A stretch of 64,000 nucleotides of DNA from Zhihengliuella sp. (GTDB taxonomy: Bacteria > Actinomycetota > Actinomycetes > Actinomycetales > Micrococcaceae): NCBI RefSeq assembly GCF_031178195.1, contig NZ_JAPSJL010000002.1, positions 124,001-188,000 on the forward strand, given 5' to 3'. A program made the translations under genes and the position numbers. Below, in pieces: positions 29,540-39,522 of this stretch. A model generated the notes under the pieces. It was not told where the DNA came from and did not search any database. It saw only the letters and a program-made list of their open reading frames with translations. Numbering within the stretch: position 1 is the stretch's first letter; each line of letters opens with the position of its first letter.

Positions 29540-30739
29540 ATGACATCGACGCCCCAGCCCCCGGCCCCCGACGACGCCATCACCGTCTCCGACTCCGAGA
29601 GCGTTCTCGCCCTCGTACCGCACCTCCTCGGGTTCGAGCCGCGCGACGCCCTCGTCACGCTCGTCCTCGACGGGAAGCGGCTCGTCGCCACGCTCCGCAC
29701 GGACCTGCCGTCCCCGGCGACGCCGGCCGCCGAACGGGAGGAGCAGAACGGCGTCTACGCGCTGAAGCACGCCGCCTTCCTGGAGAAGATCCCGAACGCC
29801 GACGGAGCGGTCATCGTGGTCTACAGTCCCGAGTCCGCCGGACCCGGCGCCCCGCACGGCGACCTGCTCGAGCAAGTTGAGGTCGTCCTGGCGCTGCAGA
29901 ACGTCGCGATGCGCGGTGCGTGGCACGTCGGGACCGAGACGTGGCGCCACTACCGGTGCCCCCGGCCGGCCTGCTGCCCGGAGGAGGGCAATCTGCTCTC
30001 CGTCCTGGAGCGGACGGAGACGCACCTCGAGCTCACCGTGCGGGGGAGCGCCCCGAAGGCCGGCCTCTGGGACGGCAGGAACACCGCGCCGTGGCCGGGG
30101 CGGGACGGTGTCCGCCGAGGCGTCGACGCCGCTCTCTCGGGCGACGTGCCGCCGCGGACGCTCCGCTCGCTGATGCTGCTCTGGGACGACCTGCTTCGTG
30201 AGCCTTCCGCGACCGTCGGCGCGCGGCTCCGGGCCGATGTCTCGACGACGGCAGCCCTGCTGGCCGGAATGCACCGGCTCCAGAGCCGGAACTTCCTGCT
30301 CTACATCGCCGCCGGGGCCGAGCGTGCCGAACGCCTGCCGAAGGAGCCGGGGGACCCGGGGTTCACCCCCCGGATGCAGTCCAGCCTGCTCCGCAAGTCC
30401 CACCGTCTGGCCTCTGGTGCTGTGGAGCTGATCATCGGCGAACTCGACATCGCCCCGGACTGGCAGACGCTGGACCGGTTGTGGCGCGTCGGCTACGAAC
30501 TGGTAGCCGCCGCCGACGCGACGGAACGCTCGTCGCTGATGACCATGCTCGCCTGGATCGAGTGGGCCCGGGGACGCAGTTCCGCCGCCAGCCGGCTGCT
30601 GGAGGCGGGCCGGCCGTTCCTGGCGCACGACGACGTGGCCCAGGTGCTGGTCACGCTGCTCAGCCGGGGATCGCTCGCGGCCTGGGTGCAGAACCCACGG
30701 CGGGCCTGGCGACGGTGCGGGCTCGACGCCGCCGCCTGA
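29540..30739 (+). CDS. DUF4192 family protein
   Basis: 399 residues. The DUF4192 start is evident: VSDSESVLALVPHLLGFEPRDALVTLVL, then VATLRTDLP. The middle contains VVLALQNVAMRGAWHVG and a CPRPACCPEEGN segment. The C-terminus is helical and resembles TPR-like packing (TMLAWIEWARGRSSAASRLL). The family is widespread in actinobacteria and has no established role. It follows the PAC2 gene after 92 nt. The ribosome site is weak; the ATG at 29540 is the natural start by family alignment. Confidence 0.85.
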   Translation: MTSTPQPPAPDDAITVSDSESVLALVPHLLGFEPRDALVTLVLDGKRLVATLRTDLPSPATPAAEREEQNGVYALKHAAFLEKIPNADGAVIVVYSPESAGPGAPHGDLLEQVEVVLALQNVAMRGAWHVGTETWRHYRCPRPACCPEEGNLLSVLERTETHLELTVRGSAPKAGLWDGRNTAPWPGRDGVRRGVDAALSGDVPPRTLRSLMLLWDDLLREPSATVGARLRADVSTTAALLAGMHRLQSRNFLLYIAAGAERAERLPKEPGDPGFTPRMQSSLLRKSHRLASGAVELIIGELDIAPDWQTLDRLWRVGYELVAAADATERSSLMTMLAWIEWARGRSSAASRLLEAGRPFLAHDDVAQVLVTLLSRGSLAAWVQNPRRAWRRCGLDAAA

Positions 30740-31071
30740 GAGCTGCGGACGCCGGCGGACCCCCGGGAGGGGGGCCTGCTCGGAGTCGGTGACGGCGTCA
30801 TCCACCGGGCCACGCGGGTGCGAGATTCCGGCCGATTCGTGAGACACTGGGACGCAGACCCGGTTGGGTCCGAGTTTTCCTGGCGGTGCCGAGAGGCCCG
30901 CAAGCGGTTCCAGCTCCTCTCGCGGAGCGGGAACACAGGGACGACTGCAGACGTTCTCTTGTACGAGGCCCTGCAGTCGGGATCGCCGTGAGCGATCAAC
31001 CGGACTTGACAGGGTCATAGTGGCGTTACCCACCCGGCGACTCCACGGATCTCACGTGAGGAAGGTAATTC
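30740..31071 (+). other. 332-nt upstream region of the primary sigma factor gene
   Basis: No gene seen. It begins with a weak CCCCC/GGGGG hairpin after the DUF4192 gene. It then holds a SigR-like promoter at 30930-30955, an inverted repeat GACTGCAG/CTGCAGTC (30943-30950 and 30971-30978), and a TTGACA at 31006-31011 without a clear -10 at proper spacing. A ribosome site GAGGAAGG precedes the GTG. Confidence 0.5.
30930..30955 (+). promoter_or_regulatory. Candidate SigR/SigH-type promoter of sigA
   Basis: GGAAC (30930-30934), exactly 18 nt, then GTT (30953-30955). The known SigR consensus is GGAAT-N18-GTT, and Streptomyces hrdB, the orthologue, is known to have a SigR-dependent promoter. The leader would be about 110 nt. 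Confidence 0.45.
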
Positions 31072-32406
31072 GTGCCAGCTACCGAGACCAGCTCTCAGAC
31101 CGACCGAGGCGGGGCGAAGACGACCGCGGCCCAGAGCGCAGAAGAGACGACCCCGGCGAACCAGGAGGAGGAGCACCTGACGCCGGGGCAGAAGAGCGCG
31201 CGGACGCGCAGGCTCAACAAGGCGAAGGCCGAGGCGGCCGCTGCTGCCGGCGAGTCCGACGCCGAGGAGACTCCGAAGAAGACGCGTGCGAAGTCGACCC
31301 GCGGCGCCGCCAAGAAGGCAGCGGTCGAGCCGGAGCCGGAGGCCGCCGAGCCGGAGCCGGAGGAGCCCGAGGCCGGCGTGGTCGATCCCGAGGCGGGCGA
31401 CAAGCCGGGCAAGCCCGTCGAGGAGGAGAGCCGCGGCTTCGTGCTCTCCTCGGACGACGACGATGCCCCGCAGCAGCAGGTGCTCGTCGCCGGCGCGACC
31501 GCTGACCCGGTCAAGGACTACCTCAAGCAGATCGGCAAGGTGGCTCTCCTCAATGCGGAGCAGGAGGTCGATCTCGCCCTGCGCATCGAGGCGGGCCTCT
31601 ACGCGTCGCACAAGCTCGCCGAAGAGGGCGACTCGATGGATCAGCGACTGCGCTGGGACCTCGAGCAGATCGTCCACGACGGCAAGATCGCCAAGAACCA
31701 CCTCCTCGAGGCGAACCTCCGACTGGTCGTCTCGCTGGCCAAGCGGTACACCGGCCGCGGCATGCTCTTCCTGGATCTGATCCAGGAGGGCAACCTGGGC
31801 CTGATCCGTGCCGTGGAGAAGTTCGACTACACCAAGGGCTTCAAGTTCTCGACGTACGCCACCTGGTGGATCCGTCAGGCGATCACGCGCGCCATGGCCG
31901 ACCAGGCCCGCACCATCCGCATCCCAGTGCACATGGTCGAGGTCATCAACAAGCTCGCTCGCGTGCAGCGCCAGATGCTTCAGGACCTGGGCCGCGAACC
32001 CACGCCGGAGGAGCTGGCGAAGGAGCTCGATATGACCCCTGAGAAGGTCATCGAGGTCCAGAAGTACGGACGCGAGCCGATCTCTCTGTCCACCCCCCTG
32101 GGCGAGGACGGCGACTCGGAGTTCGGCGATCTGATCGAGGACTCCGAGGCGGTCGTCCCGGCCGACGCCGTGAGCTTCACGCTCCTGCAGGAGCAGCTCC
32201 ACTCGGTGCTGGACACGCTGTCGGAGCGCGAGGCGGGCGTCGTGGCGATGCGCTTCGGCCTCACCGATGGACAGCCGAAGACTTTAGACGAAATCGGCAA
32301 GGTCTACGGCGTGACGCGCGAGCGCATCCGTCAGATCGAATCGAAGACGATGTCCAAGCTGCGCCACCCGTCCCGCTCGCAGGTTCTGCGGGACTACCTC
32401 GACTAG
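31072..32406 (+). CDS. sigA: Primary RNA polymerase sigma factor (RpoD/HrdB/SigA)
   Basis: 444 residues. The N-terminal 140 residues are low-complexity, basic then acidic, as in actinobacterial HrdB. Region 1.2 is at about 142-175 ([20 protein letters not shown]). Region 2 has [38 protein letters not shown] and [20 protein letters not shown] (the -10 contacts). Region 3 is [20 protein letters not shown]. Region 4.2 is [20 protein letters not shown] (the -35 contacts). It directs housekeeping transcription. The GTG at 31072 has GAGGAAGG 6 nt upstream. Confidence 0.96.
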   Translation: MPATETSSQTDRGGAKTTAAQSAEETTPANQEEEHLTPGQKSARTRRLNKAKAEAAAAAGESDAEETPKKTRAKSTRGAAKKAAVEPEPEAAEPEPEEPEAGVVDPEAGDKPGKPVEEESRGFVLSSDDDDAPQQQVLVAGATADPVKDYLKQIGKVALLNAEQEVDLALRIEAGLYASHKLAEEGDSMDQRLRWDLEQIVHDGKIAKNHLLEANLRLVVSLAKRYTGRGMLFLDLIQEGNLGLIRAVEKFDYTKGFKFSTYATWWIRQAITRAMADQARTIRIPVHMVEVINKLARVQRQMLQDLGREPTPEELAKELDMTPEKVIEVQKYGREPISLSTPLGEDGDSEFGDLIEDSEAVVPADAVSFTLLQEQLHSVLDTLSEREAGVVAMRFGLTDGQPKTLDEIGKVYGVTRERIRQIESKTMSKLRHPSRSQVLRDYLD

Positions 32407-32419
32407 ACGTCGAAGCAGC

Positions 32420-32452
32420 GACGGCCGCCCGGTCCCTGACCCGGCGGCCGTC
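32420..32452 (+). terminator. Hairpin terminator of sigA
   Basis: GACGGCCGCC (32420-32429) pairs with GGCGGCCGTC (32443-32452), 14 nt past the stop, followed by GTCGTT. Confidence 0.7.
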
Positions 32453-32566
32453 GTCGTTCCCGGCACGGGCCGCCACCGGCCGCCACACTGCCGCTACCGG
32501 CCGGGACCGATGCGCGCCCCGCCGCCGTGCCCGTAGGACTCGGAGCGGTCGCCGGAGACAGCGAAA

Positions 32567-32594
32567 CGGCCGGTCGCCCGAGGGTGACCGGCCG
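32567..32594 (-). terminator. Hairpin terminator of the small zinc-ribbon gene
   Basis: CGGCCGGTC (32567-32575) pairs with GACCGGCCG (32586-32594), about 45 nt past the stop on the minus strand. Confidence 0.6.
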
Positions 32595-32638
32595 CTTCGT
32601 GATCCCCGTCCGCAAGCGGCGGGCCCGCGGATCCGGGT

Positions 32639-32866
32639 TCAGTCCACGGCCGCGAACGACGGCTTCTCGTGGAGCTTGCTGGTCTCGTCCTGCCATTCCG
32701 AGGTCTGGGGACGCAGCTTCGACTCGACCTCGCGAGCGTGGTGCCCGCAGAAGAGAAGCTCCCCGCCCGAGGTCGCCAGAATCGCCCGCACGTATGCCTG
32801 GGCACCGCAGCGATCGCAGCGATCGAGCGCGGTGAGTTCGCGTTCTGCCACTGTAGTTGCACTCAT
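32639..32866 (-). CDS. Small zinc-ribbon protein (DUF7455-like)
   Basis: 75 residues. CDRCG near residue 17 and FCGHHAREVE near residue 39 give a Cys/Cys...Cys/His/His set that could bind one zinc. TALDRCDRCGAQAYVRA is typical of a short actinobacterial family (DUF7455). The C-terminal half is polar. AGGAGGT precedes the ATG. It is convergent with sigA and divergent from parE. Function unknown; size and zinc site would suit RNA polymerase or ribosome binding, but that is only a guess. Confidence 0.85.
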   Translation of the reverse strand: MSATTVAERELTALDRCDRCGAQAYVRAILATSGGELLFCGHHAREVESKLRPQTSEWQDETSKLHEKPSFAAVD

Positions 32867-33120
32867 GACGACCTCCTCTAGTCGGTATGCACTCCATCAA
32901 ACCAGTTCGGGCCGCGATTCGATGCCGTCAAAGCGTGTCTTTCGCTCACCGCGTAGCACACCGGTCCGCGCCGGGTGGCGTCCCGCACGGCGCGCTCGCC
33001 TCCCTGGACGTCAGTTCGGCCCCGCCCGGCGGGGCAGCTCGGCTCGAGGCCCCGGGGCTCGTAAACTTGCGGGGATCGCAGTCCCATTCCCCTGACCGAC
33101 CCCGAAGGAGTTGCTGCCGC

Positions 33121-35226
<2,106 letters not shown>

Positions 35227-35244
35227 CGGCCCGACCGACCGGCG

Positions 35245-36177
35245 TCAGTCGAGGACGGCCTGGACGAGGACCAGCCCGGTGGGCACCAGGACGAGCAGGG
35301 CCGACGCCGAGGCGAGCCCGGCCACCGCGGCGCGGGGGAGCGGCACGGGAGCCGTGATCAGCCGCTTGAGCCGGTGCGTCGAGAGACCGCCCTCCGGCAG
35401 GGCCGCCTCCGCGCCCGCCACCGGCGACTCGCCGGTGGCGGCGGTGACGACAGCGCGCAGCAGCGTCTGCCGCGGCACCTGCTGCAGGGCGGCGTCGTCC
35501 GCCAGCATCTCGATCAGCTCGTGGACAGCCGAGCGCGCCAGACGCGACGTCGGAAGCCACGGCAGCGCCTGGTGCCAGGACTCGAAGGCGAGGAGCAGCA
35601 GGTCGTGGCGCTGCTCGAGATGCGCACGCTCGTGGGCCAGCACGGCTGCGAGGCCGTCGTCGTCGAGCGCGTCCATGAGGCCGCGGGAGACGACCGTGAC
35701 CGCGCTGGTCACCCCGGGGACGCAGTAGGCGACGGGGGTGTCGTGCTGGACCACCACCGTCCTCGGGATGGTGGGGGACGGGTTGGAGAGCAGCGACAGG
35801 AGCCGGCGGTGCCGGATGCGGTGGCGGTGCACGCGGATCCACGTGAGCAGGAGCGTGAACACCAGGTGCACGCCGAGCAGGGCCGCGGTGCTCAGGGCGA
35901 ACAGGTGCAGCGCCCCCAGGCCGTCGGCCGAGGTCCGCCCGCTGACAACCCTCCAGAACTCGACGAGGCTCGCCACGAGACTGTCGCCCAGCGGCGCCAG
36001 TCCCCAGAGGGCGAAGGCGCCGATCATGGAGAGCCCGCCCGCCAGGGCGATCGCCTGCCAGAGGATCAGCGTGGCGATGGGCGCGCGCGCGACGAATTCG
36101 GCTTTGGACAGCCAGACGGGGACGGGCCACGCCAGCGCGATGGCGAGGCCCGCGAGGAGGTAGGAGGTCAGCAGCAC
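35245..36177 (-). CDS. M56-family membrane metallopeptidase (BlaR1/MecR1-like)
   Basis: 310 residues. N-terminal helices (about 1-22, 33-60, 86-110) flank a cytosolic zinc protease domain with AHERAHLEQRHD (HExxH) near residue 185 and the third ligand region HELIEMLADDAAL. A final helix is GLASASALLVLVPTGLVLVQ. It lacks the penicillin-binding sensor domain of BlaR1, so its signal is unknown. It is the second gene of blaI-M56 (19-nt gap) and should cleave the repressor encoded upstream, by analogy with BlaR1/BlaI. It is convergent with parE, only 18 nt away. Confidence 0.9.
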   Translation of the reverse strand: MLLTSYLLAGLAIALAWPVPVWLSKAEFVARAPIATLILWQAIALAGGLSMIGAFALWGLAPLGDSLVASLVEFWRVVSGRTSADGLGALHLFALSTAALLGVHLVFTLLLTWIRVHRHRIRHRRLLSLLSNPSPTIPRTVVVQHDTPVAYCVPGVTSAVTVVSRGLMDALDDDGLAAVLAHERAHLEQRHDLLLLAFESWHQALPWLPTSRLARSAVHELIEMLADDAALQQVPRQTLLRAVVTAATGESPVAGAEAALPEGGLSTHRLKRLITAPVPLPRAAVAGLASASALLVLVPTGLVLVQAVLD

Positions 36178-36196
36178 GGCGCCGCGGCCGGGGCGG

Positions 36197-36583
36197 TCAG
36201 GCGGGCTGCTCGTCGGCGGGGTCGCCGTCGAGGAGCCGGCGCAGGGCGGCGGCCTCGTCGTCGGAGATGCCGCCGATGAAGCGGGCGAGGACCGCCTCGC
36301 GGTCCATGACGGTCCCGAGCGCGTCGTTCATCAGCTCGACCGTGTGCTCCTCGCGGGTCATGACCGCGCGGTAGCGATGCGGCCGTGTGTCGCGTTCACG
36401 GCTGACCAGGTTCTTCTTCTCCAGCCGGGCCAGCACCGTGAGCACAGTCGTTACCGCCAGCTCCTTGCCGTCGGCGCTGGCGGATTCGGCCAGCGCGTCA
36501 CGCAGGCCGTTGGCGGTCTGCGCGTCCGGGCTGTCCCAGAGCAGATCCATGACTGCGCGTTCGAGGTCGCCGAGTGTGGCCAC
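36197..36583 (-). CDS. BlaI/MecI/CopY-family repressor
   Basis: 128 residues. Winged helix-turn-helix: LGDLERAVMDLLWDSPDAQT, VTTVLTVLARLEKKNLVSRE, then RPHRYRAVMTREEHTVELM and a helical dimerisation tail (GISDDEAAALRRLL). The GTG at 36583 is chosen because GGAGG precedes it and the family begins just before the first helix. Located directly upstream of the M56 protease. An inverted repeat in its own promoter suggests autorepression released by cleavage. No beta-lactamase gene is next to it, so the regulon must be elsewhere or be this operon alone. Confidence 0.92.
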   Translation of the reverse strand: MATLGDLERAVMDLLWDSPDAQTANGLRDALAESASADGKELAVTTVLTVLARLEKKNLVSRERDTRPHRYRAVMTREEHTVELMNDALGTVMDREAVLARFIGGISDDEAAALRRLLDGDPADEQPA

Positions 36584-36654
36584 TGTGTGTTGTCCTCCAT
36601 GTGGTGAAAGCGGTACAGGCGGCACGGGCGTGCACCCGGACCGCTGCAGAGACC

Positions 36655-36697
36655 AATTTACCGCTTCGCAAGCCAAGTTTCTACACGCAGTAGAAAC
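36655..36697 (-). promoter_or_regulatory. blaI promoter with BlaI-type operator
   Basis: On the minus strand a -10 TAAATT (36655-36660) is preceded at 17 nt by TAGAAA. That -35 lies inside a perfect inverted repeat GTTTCTAC-ACGCA-GTAGAAAC (36677-36697). A repressor dimer there would block the -35. Confidence 0.65.
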
Positions 36698-36751
36698 CTG
36701 GGGTCGATCCGCAGGAAACCATCAGCCGGGCTCCAGCGCTCCGCGGCGAGC

Positions 36752-39472
36752 TCAATCGACGTCGACCACGCCCGGGTCCCCGAAGGGGATGGAGTCCTGC
36801 ACGGGAGCGGAGAGCGGGGCGCGCGCCGGCTCGGGGGCCGGCAGGCCCTCGGGCATCCCCGACGCCGCAGCCGCGGCCGGCGACGGCGAGCCTGCGGCAC
36901 TCGACGGAGCGCTGGGGGGCGCTGTGGAATCCGTGGCGGCATCGGCCGCGGCGGTCTGGCCCCCGGACGGGCTGCCGGTGATCCCCGCGGCACCGAGCGA
37001 TCCGCCGAGCAGATCGACGCGCTGCGCCAGCGGCGCCCCGGACCCGTCGCGGCGCCCGAACTCGACCGGTAGGGACCGCGCGACCCCCGCCTGCGAGGAC
37101 GCGCGGGCCGGCCCGCGGCCCGCGAAGGCGAGCATCAACCGGTCCTCGCCCTTGAGGAAGCGGTGGGCGCGGACGCCGGCCGTCGCGCGGCCTTTGACCG
37201 GGAACTCGGCCAGCTCCGTGACCTTGACCGTGCCGGCCTCGGTGCCGGGCAGGACGTCGTCGCCGGTGGCGATGGTGACGACGACGGCGTCCGGGTCCTC
37301 CGGGGCGCAGACCCCGAAGAAGACCGCCTGGTCGCCGTCGCCGAGCTTGATGCCGGCCATGCCGCCCGCCGTGCGCCCTTGTGGCCGCACGGCCGCGGCC
37401 GGGAAGCGGAGCAGCTGCGCTCTGGCGGTCACGAAGACGAGCTCCGCCTGGTCGCTGGCGGGCGCGGCGCCGACCACCGCATCGCCCTGCTTGAGCGTGA
37501 CGGCCTCGAAGTCGTCCCGGTTCAGCGGGTAGTCCGGTGTGACGCGTTTGACCACGCCGTTGCGGGTGCCGAGGGCGAAGACCTCGTTCATGGGAACCAG
37601 CGCCACCACGGTCTCCTTCGGCGCGAGCTGGACGAACTCGCCGACCTTCACGCCCTGGGCCAGGGCCGGGAGGCCGGGACCGGGCGGGAGCACAGGCATG
37701 TCGACCACCTGGAGGCGGATCAGCCGGCCGGAGCTCGTCAGGGCCCCGACCTCGCCGCGCGCCGTGGCCGCGACACTGGACTGCACGACGTCGTGCTTGC
37801 CCCGGGCGCCGCCGTGGTCGAGGGGTGTGCGGTCCGCGGTGCGGCCCAGCTGGCCGGTCGCGGAGAGCAGCACGAAGCACGGATCGTTGGCGATCTCGAG
37901 CGGCATCGCCGCCTTCGCGCCCTTGGCGGCCGGCTCGGCGGAGGGCAGTGCGCTGCCCTTGAGCGGCTTGCCGTCGTCCTTCTCGAGCAGGACCGTCCGG
38001 CGTGGCTGCGCGAACTGGTCGCCGACGGCGGCGAGCTCCGCCGAGACCGTGTCCCGCAGGCGCTGCTCGGAGTCCAGGATCGCCTGCAGCTCGTCGATCG
38101 ACCGCTTGAGCTCGTCGCGCTCGGCCTCCAGCTCGACCTGCGAGTACTTCGTCAGCTGGCGCAGCCGCAGCTCGAGGATGTGGTTGGCCTGCACCTCGGA
38201 GAGGTCGTAGATCTTCATCAGGCGCTCGCGGGCCGCCGCCGTCTCGTCCGAGGTGCGGATGATCTGGATGACCTCGTCGATGTCCAGGATCGCGATGATC
38301 AAACCCTCGACCAGGTGGAGGCGGTCGCGCTTCCGGCCCAGCCGGTACGCCGTGCGGCGGCGGACGACGTCGATCCGGTGGTCGACGTAGACCTGCAGGA
38401 GCTCGACGAGCCCCATGGTCCGGGGCTGGCCGTCGACGAGTGCGACGTTGTTGATGCCGAACGAGTCCTCCATCGGCGTCAGCCGGTAGAGCTGCTGCAG
38501 GACCGCGTTCGGGTTGAAGCCGTTCTTCAGCTCGACCACGAGGCGCAGCCCGTGCTTGCGGTCGGTGAGGTCGACGACGTCGGAGATGCCCGAGAGCTTC
38601 TTGGACGTCACCGCGTCCTTGATCTTCTCGATGACCTTCTCCGGCCCCACCATGTAGGGCAGCTCGGTGATGACGAGGCCCTGCTTGCGGGCGGAGATCT
38701 GCTCGAGGGCGACCTTGGCCCGGGTCTTGAACGAGCCGCGCCCGCTCCGGTAGGCGTCCCGGACGCCGTCGAGCCCGACGATCGTGCCGCCGCCGGGCAG
38801 GTCCGGCCCGGGGACGAACTTCATCAGGGCGTCGAGGTCGGCCTCGGGGTGCTCGATCAGGTGGCGGGCGGCCGCGATGACCTCGCCGAGGTTGTGCGGC
38901 GCCATGTTGGTCGCCATACCGACCGCGATGCCGGTCGTGCCGTTGACCAACAGGTTCGGGAACGCGGCGGGCAGCACGTCCGGCTGCTGGAGCTGGTTGT
39001 CGTAGTTGGGGACGAAGTCGACGACGTCCTCGTCGAGGCTGTCCGTCATCGCGAGCGCCGGCGCGGCCATCCGCGCCTCCGTGTAGCGGGCGGCGGCGGG
39101 GCCGTCGTCGAGCGAGCCGAAGTTGCCGTGCCCGTCCACCAGGGGCAGGCGCATCGCCCACGACTGGGCCAGGCGCACCATCGCGTCGTAGATGGCGCCG
39201 TCGCCGTGCGGGTGGAGCTTGCCCATGACCTCGCCGACCACGCGGGCGCTCTTGACGTGGCCCTTGTCCGGCCGCAGCCCCATCTGCGTCATCATGTAGA
39301 GGATGCGGCGCTGGACCGGCTTCAGCCCGTCGCGGGCGTCCGGGAGCGCCCGGGAGTAGATGACGGAGTACGCGTACTCGAGGAAGGACTCCTCCATCTC
39401 GCTCGTGACATCGATGTCGACGATGTTCTCGGTGAAGTCCTCGTCCAGGATCGAACTCTGTCGACGCGGCAT
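36752..39472 (-). CDS. parC: DNA topoisomerase IV subunit A (GyrA-like)
   Basis: 906 residues. Breakage-reunion domain begins [20 protein letters not shown]; catalytic Tyr in AARYTEARM near residue 131; quinolone-region residues in [22 protein letters not shown] coiled coil (about 440-490), then beta-propeller blades ([43 protein letters not shown]). A Pro/Ala-rich tail of about 90 residues ends it. The gyrase box QRRGGKG is not evident in the propeller, in keeping with ParC. The ATG at 39472 is chosen from family alignment. The ribosome site is weak (AAGGGGA). Confidence 0.9.
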   Translation of the reverse strand: MPRRQSSILDEDFTENIVDIDVTSEMEESFLEYAYSVIYSRALPDARDGLKPVQRRILYMMTQMGLRPDKGHVKSARVVGEVMGKLHPHGDGAIYDAMVRLAQSWAMRLPLVDGHGNFGSLDDGPAAARYTEARMAAPALAMTDSLDEDVVDFVPNYDNQLQQPDVLPAAFPNLLVNGTTGIAVGMATNMAPHNLGEVIAAARHLIEHPEADLDALMKFVPGPDLPGGGTIVGLDGVRDAYRSGRGSFKTRAKVALEQISARKQGLVITELPYMVGPEKVIEKIKDAVTSKKLSGISDVVDLTDRKHGLRLVVELKNGFNPNAVLQQLYRLTPMEDSFGINNVALVDGQPRTMGLVELLQVYVDHRIDVVRRRTAYRLGRKRDRLHLVEGLIIAILDIDEVIQIIRTSDETAAARERLMKIYDLSEVQANHILELRLRQLTKYSQVELEAERDELKRSIDELQAILDSEQRLRDTVSAELAAVGDQFAQPRRTVLLEKDDGKPLKGSALPSAEPAAKGAKAAMPLEIANDPCFVLLSATGQLGRTADRTPLDHGGARGKHDVVQSSVAATARGEVGALTSSGRLIRLQVVDMPVLPPGPGLPALAQGVKVGEFVQLAPKETVVALVPMNEVFALGTRNGVVKRVTPDYPLNRDDFEAVTLKQGDAVVGAAPASDQAELVFVTARAQLLRFPAAAVRPQGRTAGGMAGIKLGDGDQAVFFGVCAPEDPDAVVVTIATGDDVLPGTEAGTVKVTELAEFPVKGRATAGVRAHRFLKGEDRLMLAFAGRGPARASSQAGVARSLPVEFGRRDGSGAPLAQRVDLLGGSLGAAGITGSPSGGQTAAADAATDSTAPPSAPSSAAGSPSPAAAAASGMPEGLPAPEPARAPLSAPVQDSIPFGDPGVVDVD

Positions 39473-39509
39473 TGGTGAGCGGTTCCCCTTGGGTCGGCGG
39501 GCTGGGACG

Positions 39510-39522
39510 TAGGCTAAGCCTA
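39510..39522. promoter_or_regulatory. Overlapping divergent -10 boxes for parC and the GNAT fusion
   Basis: The sequence TAGGCTAAGCCTA reads TAGGCT on both strands. On the plus strand it is 6 nt before the ATG at 39522 (leaderless). On the minus strand it gives a leader of about 37 nt to parC. Confidence 0.5.
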
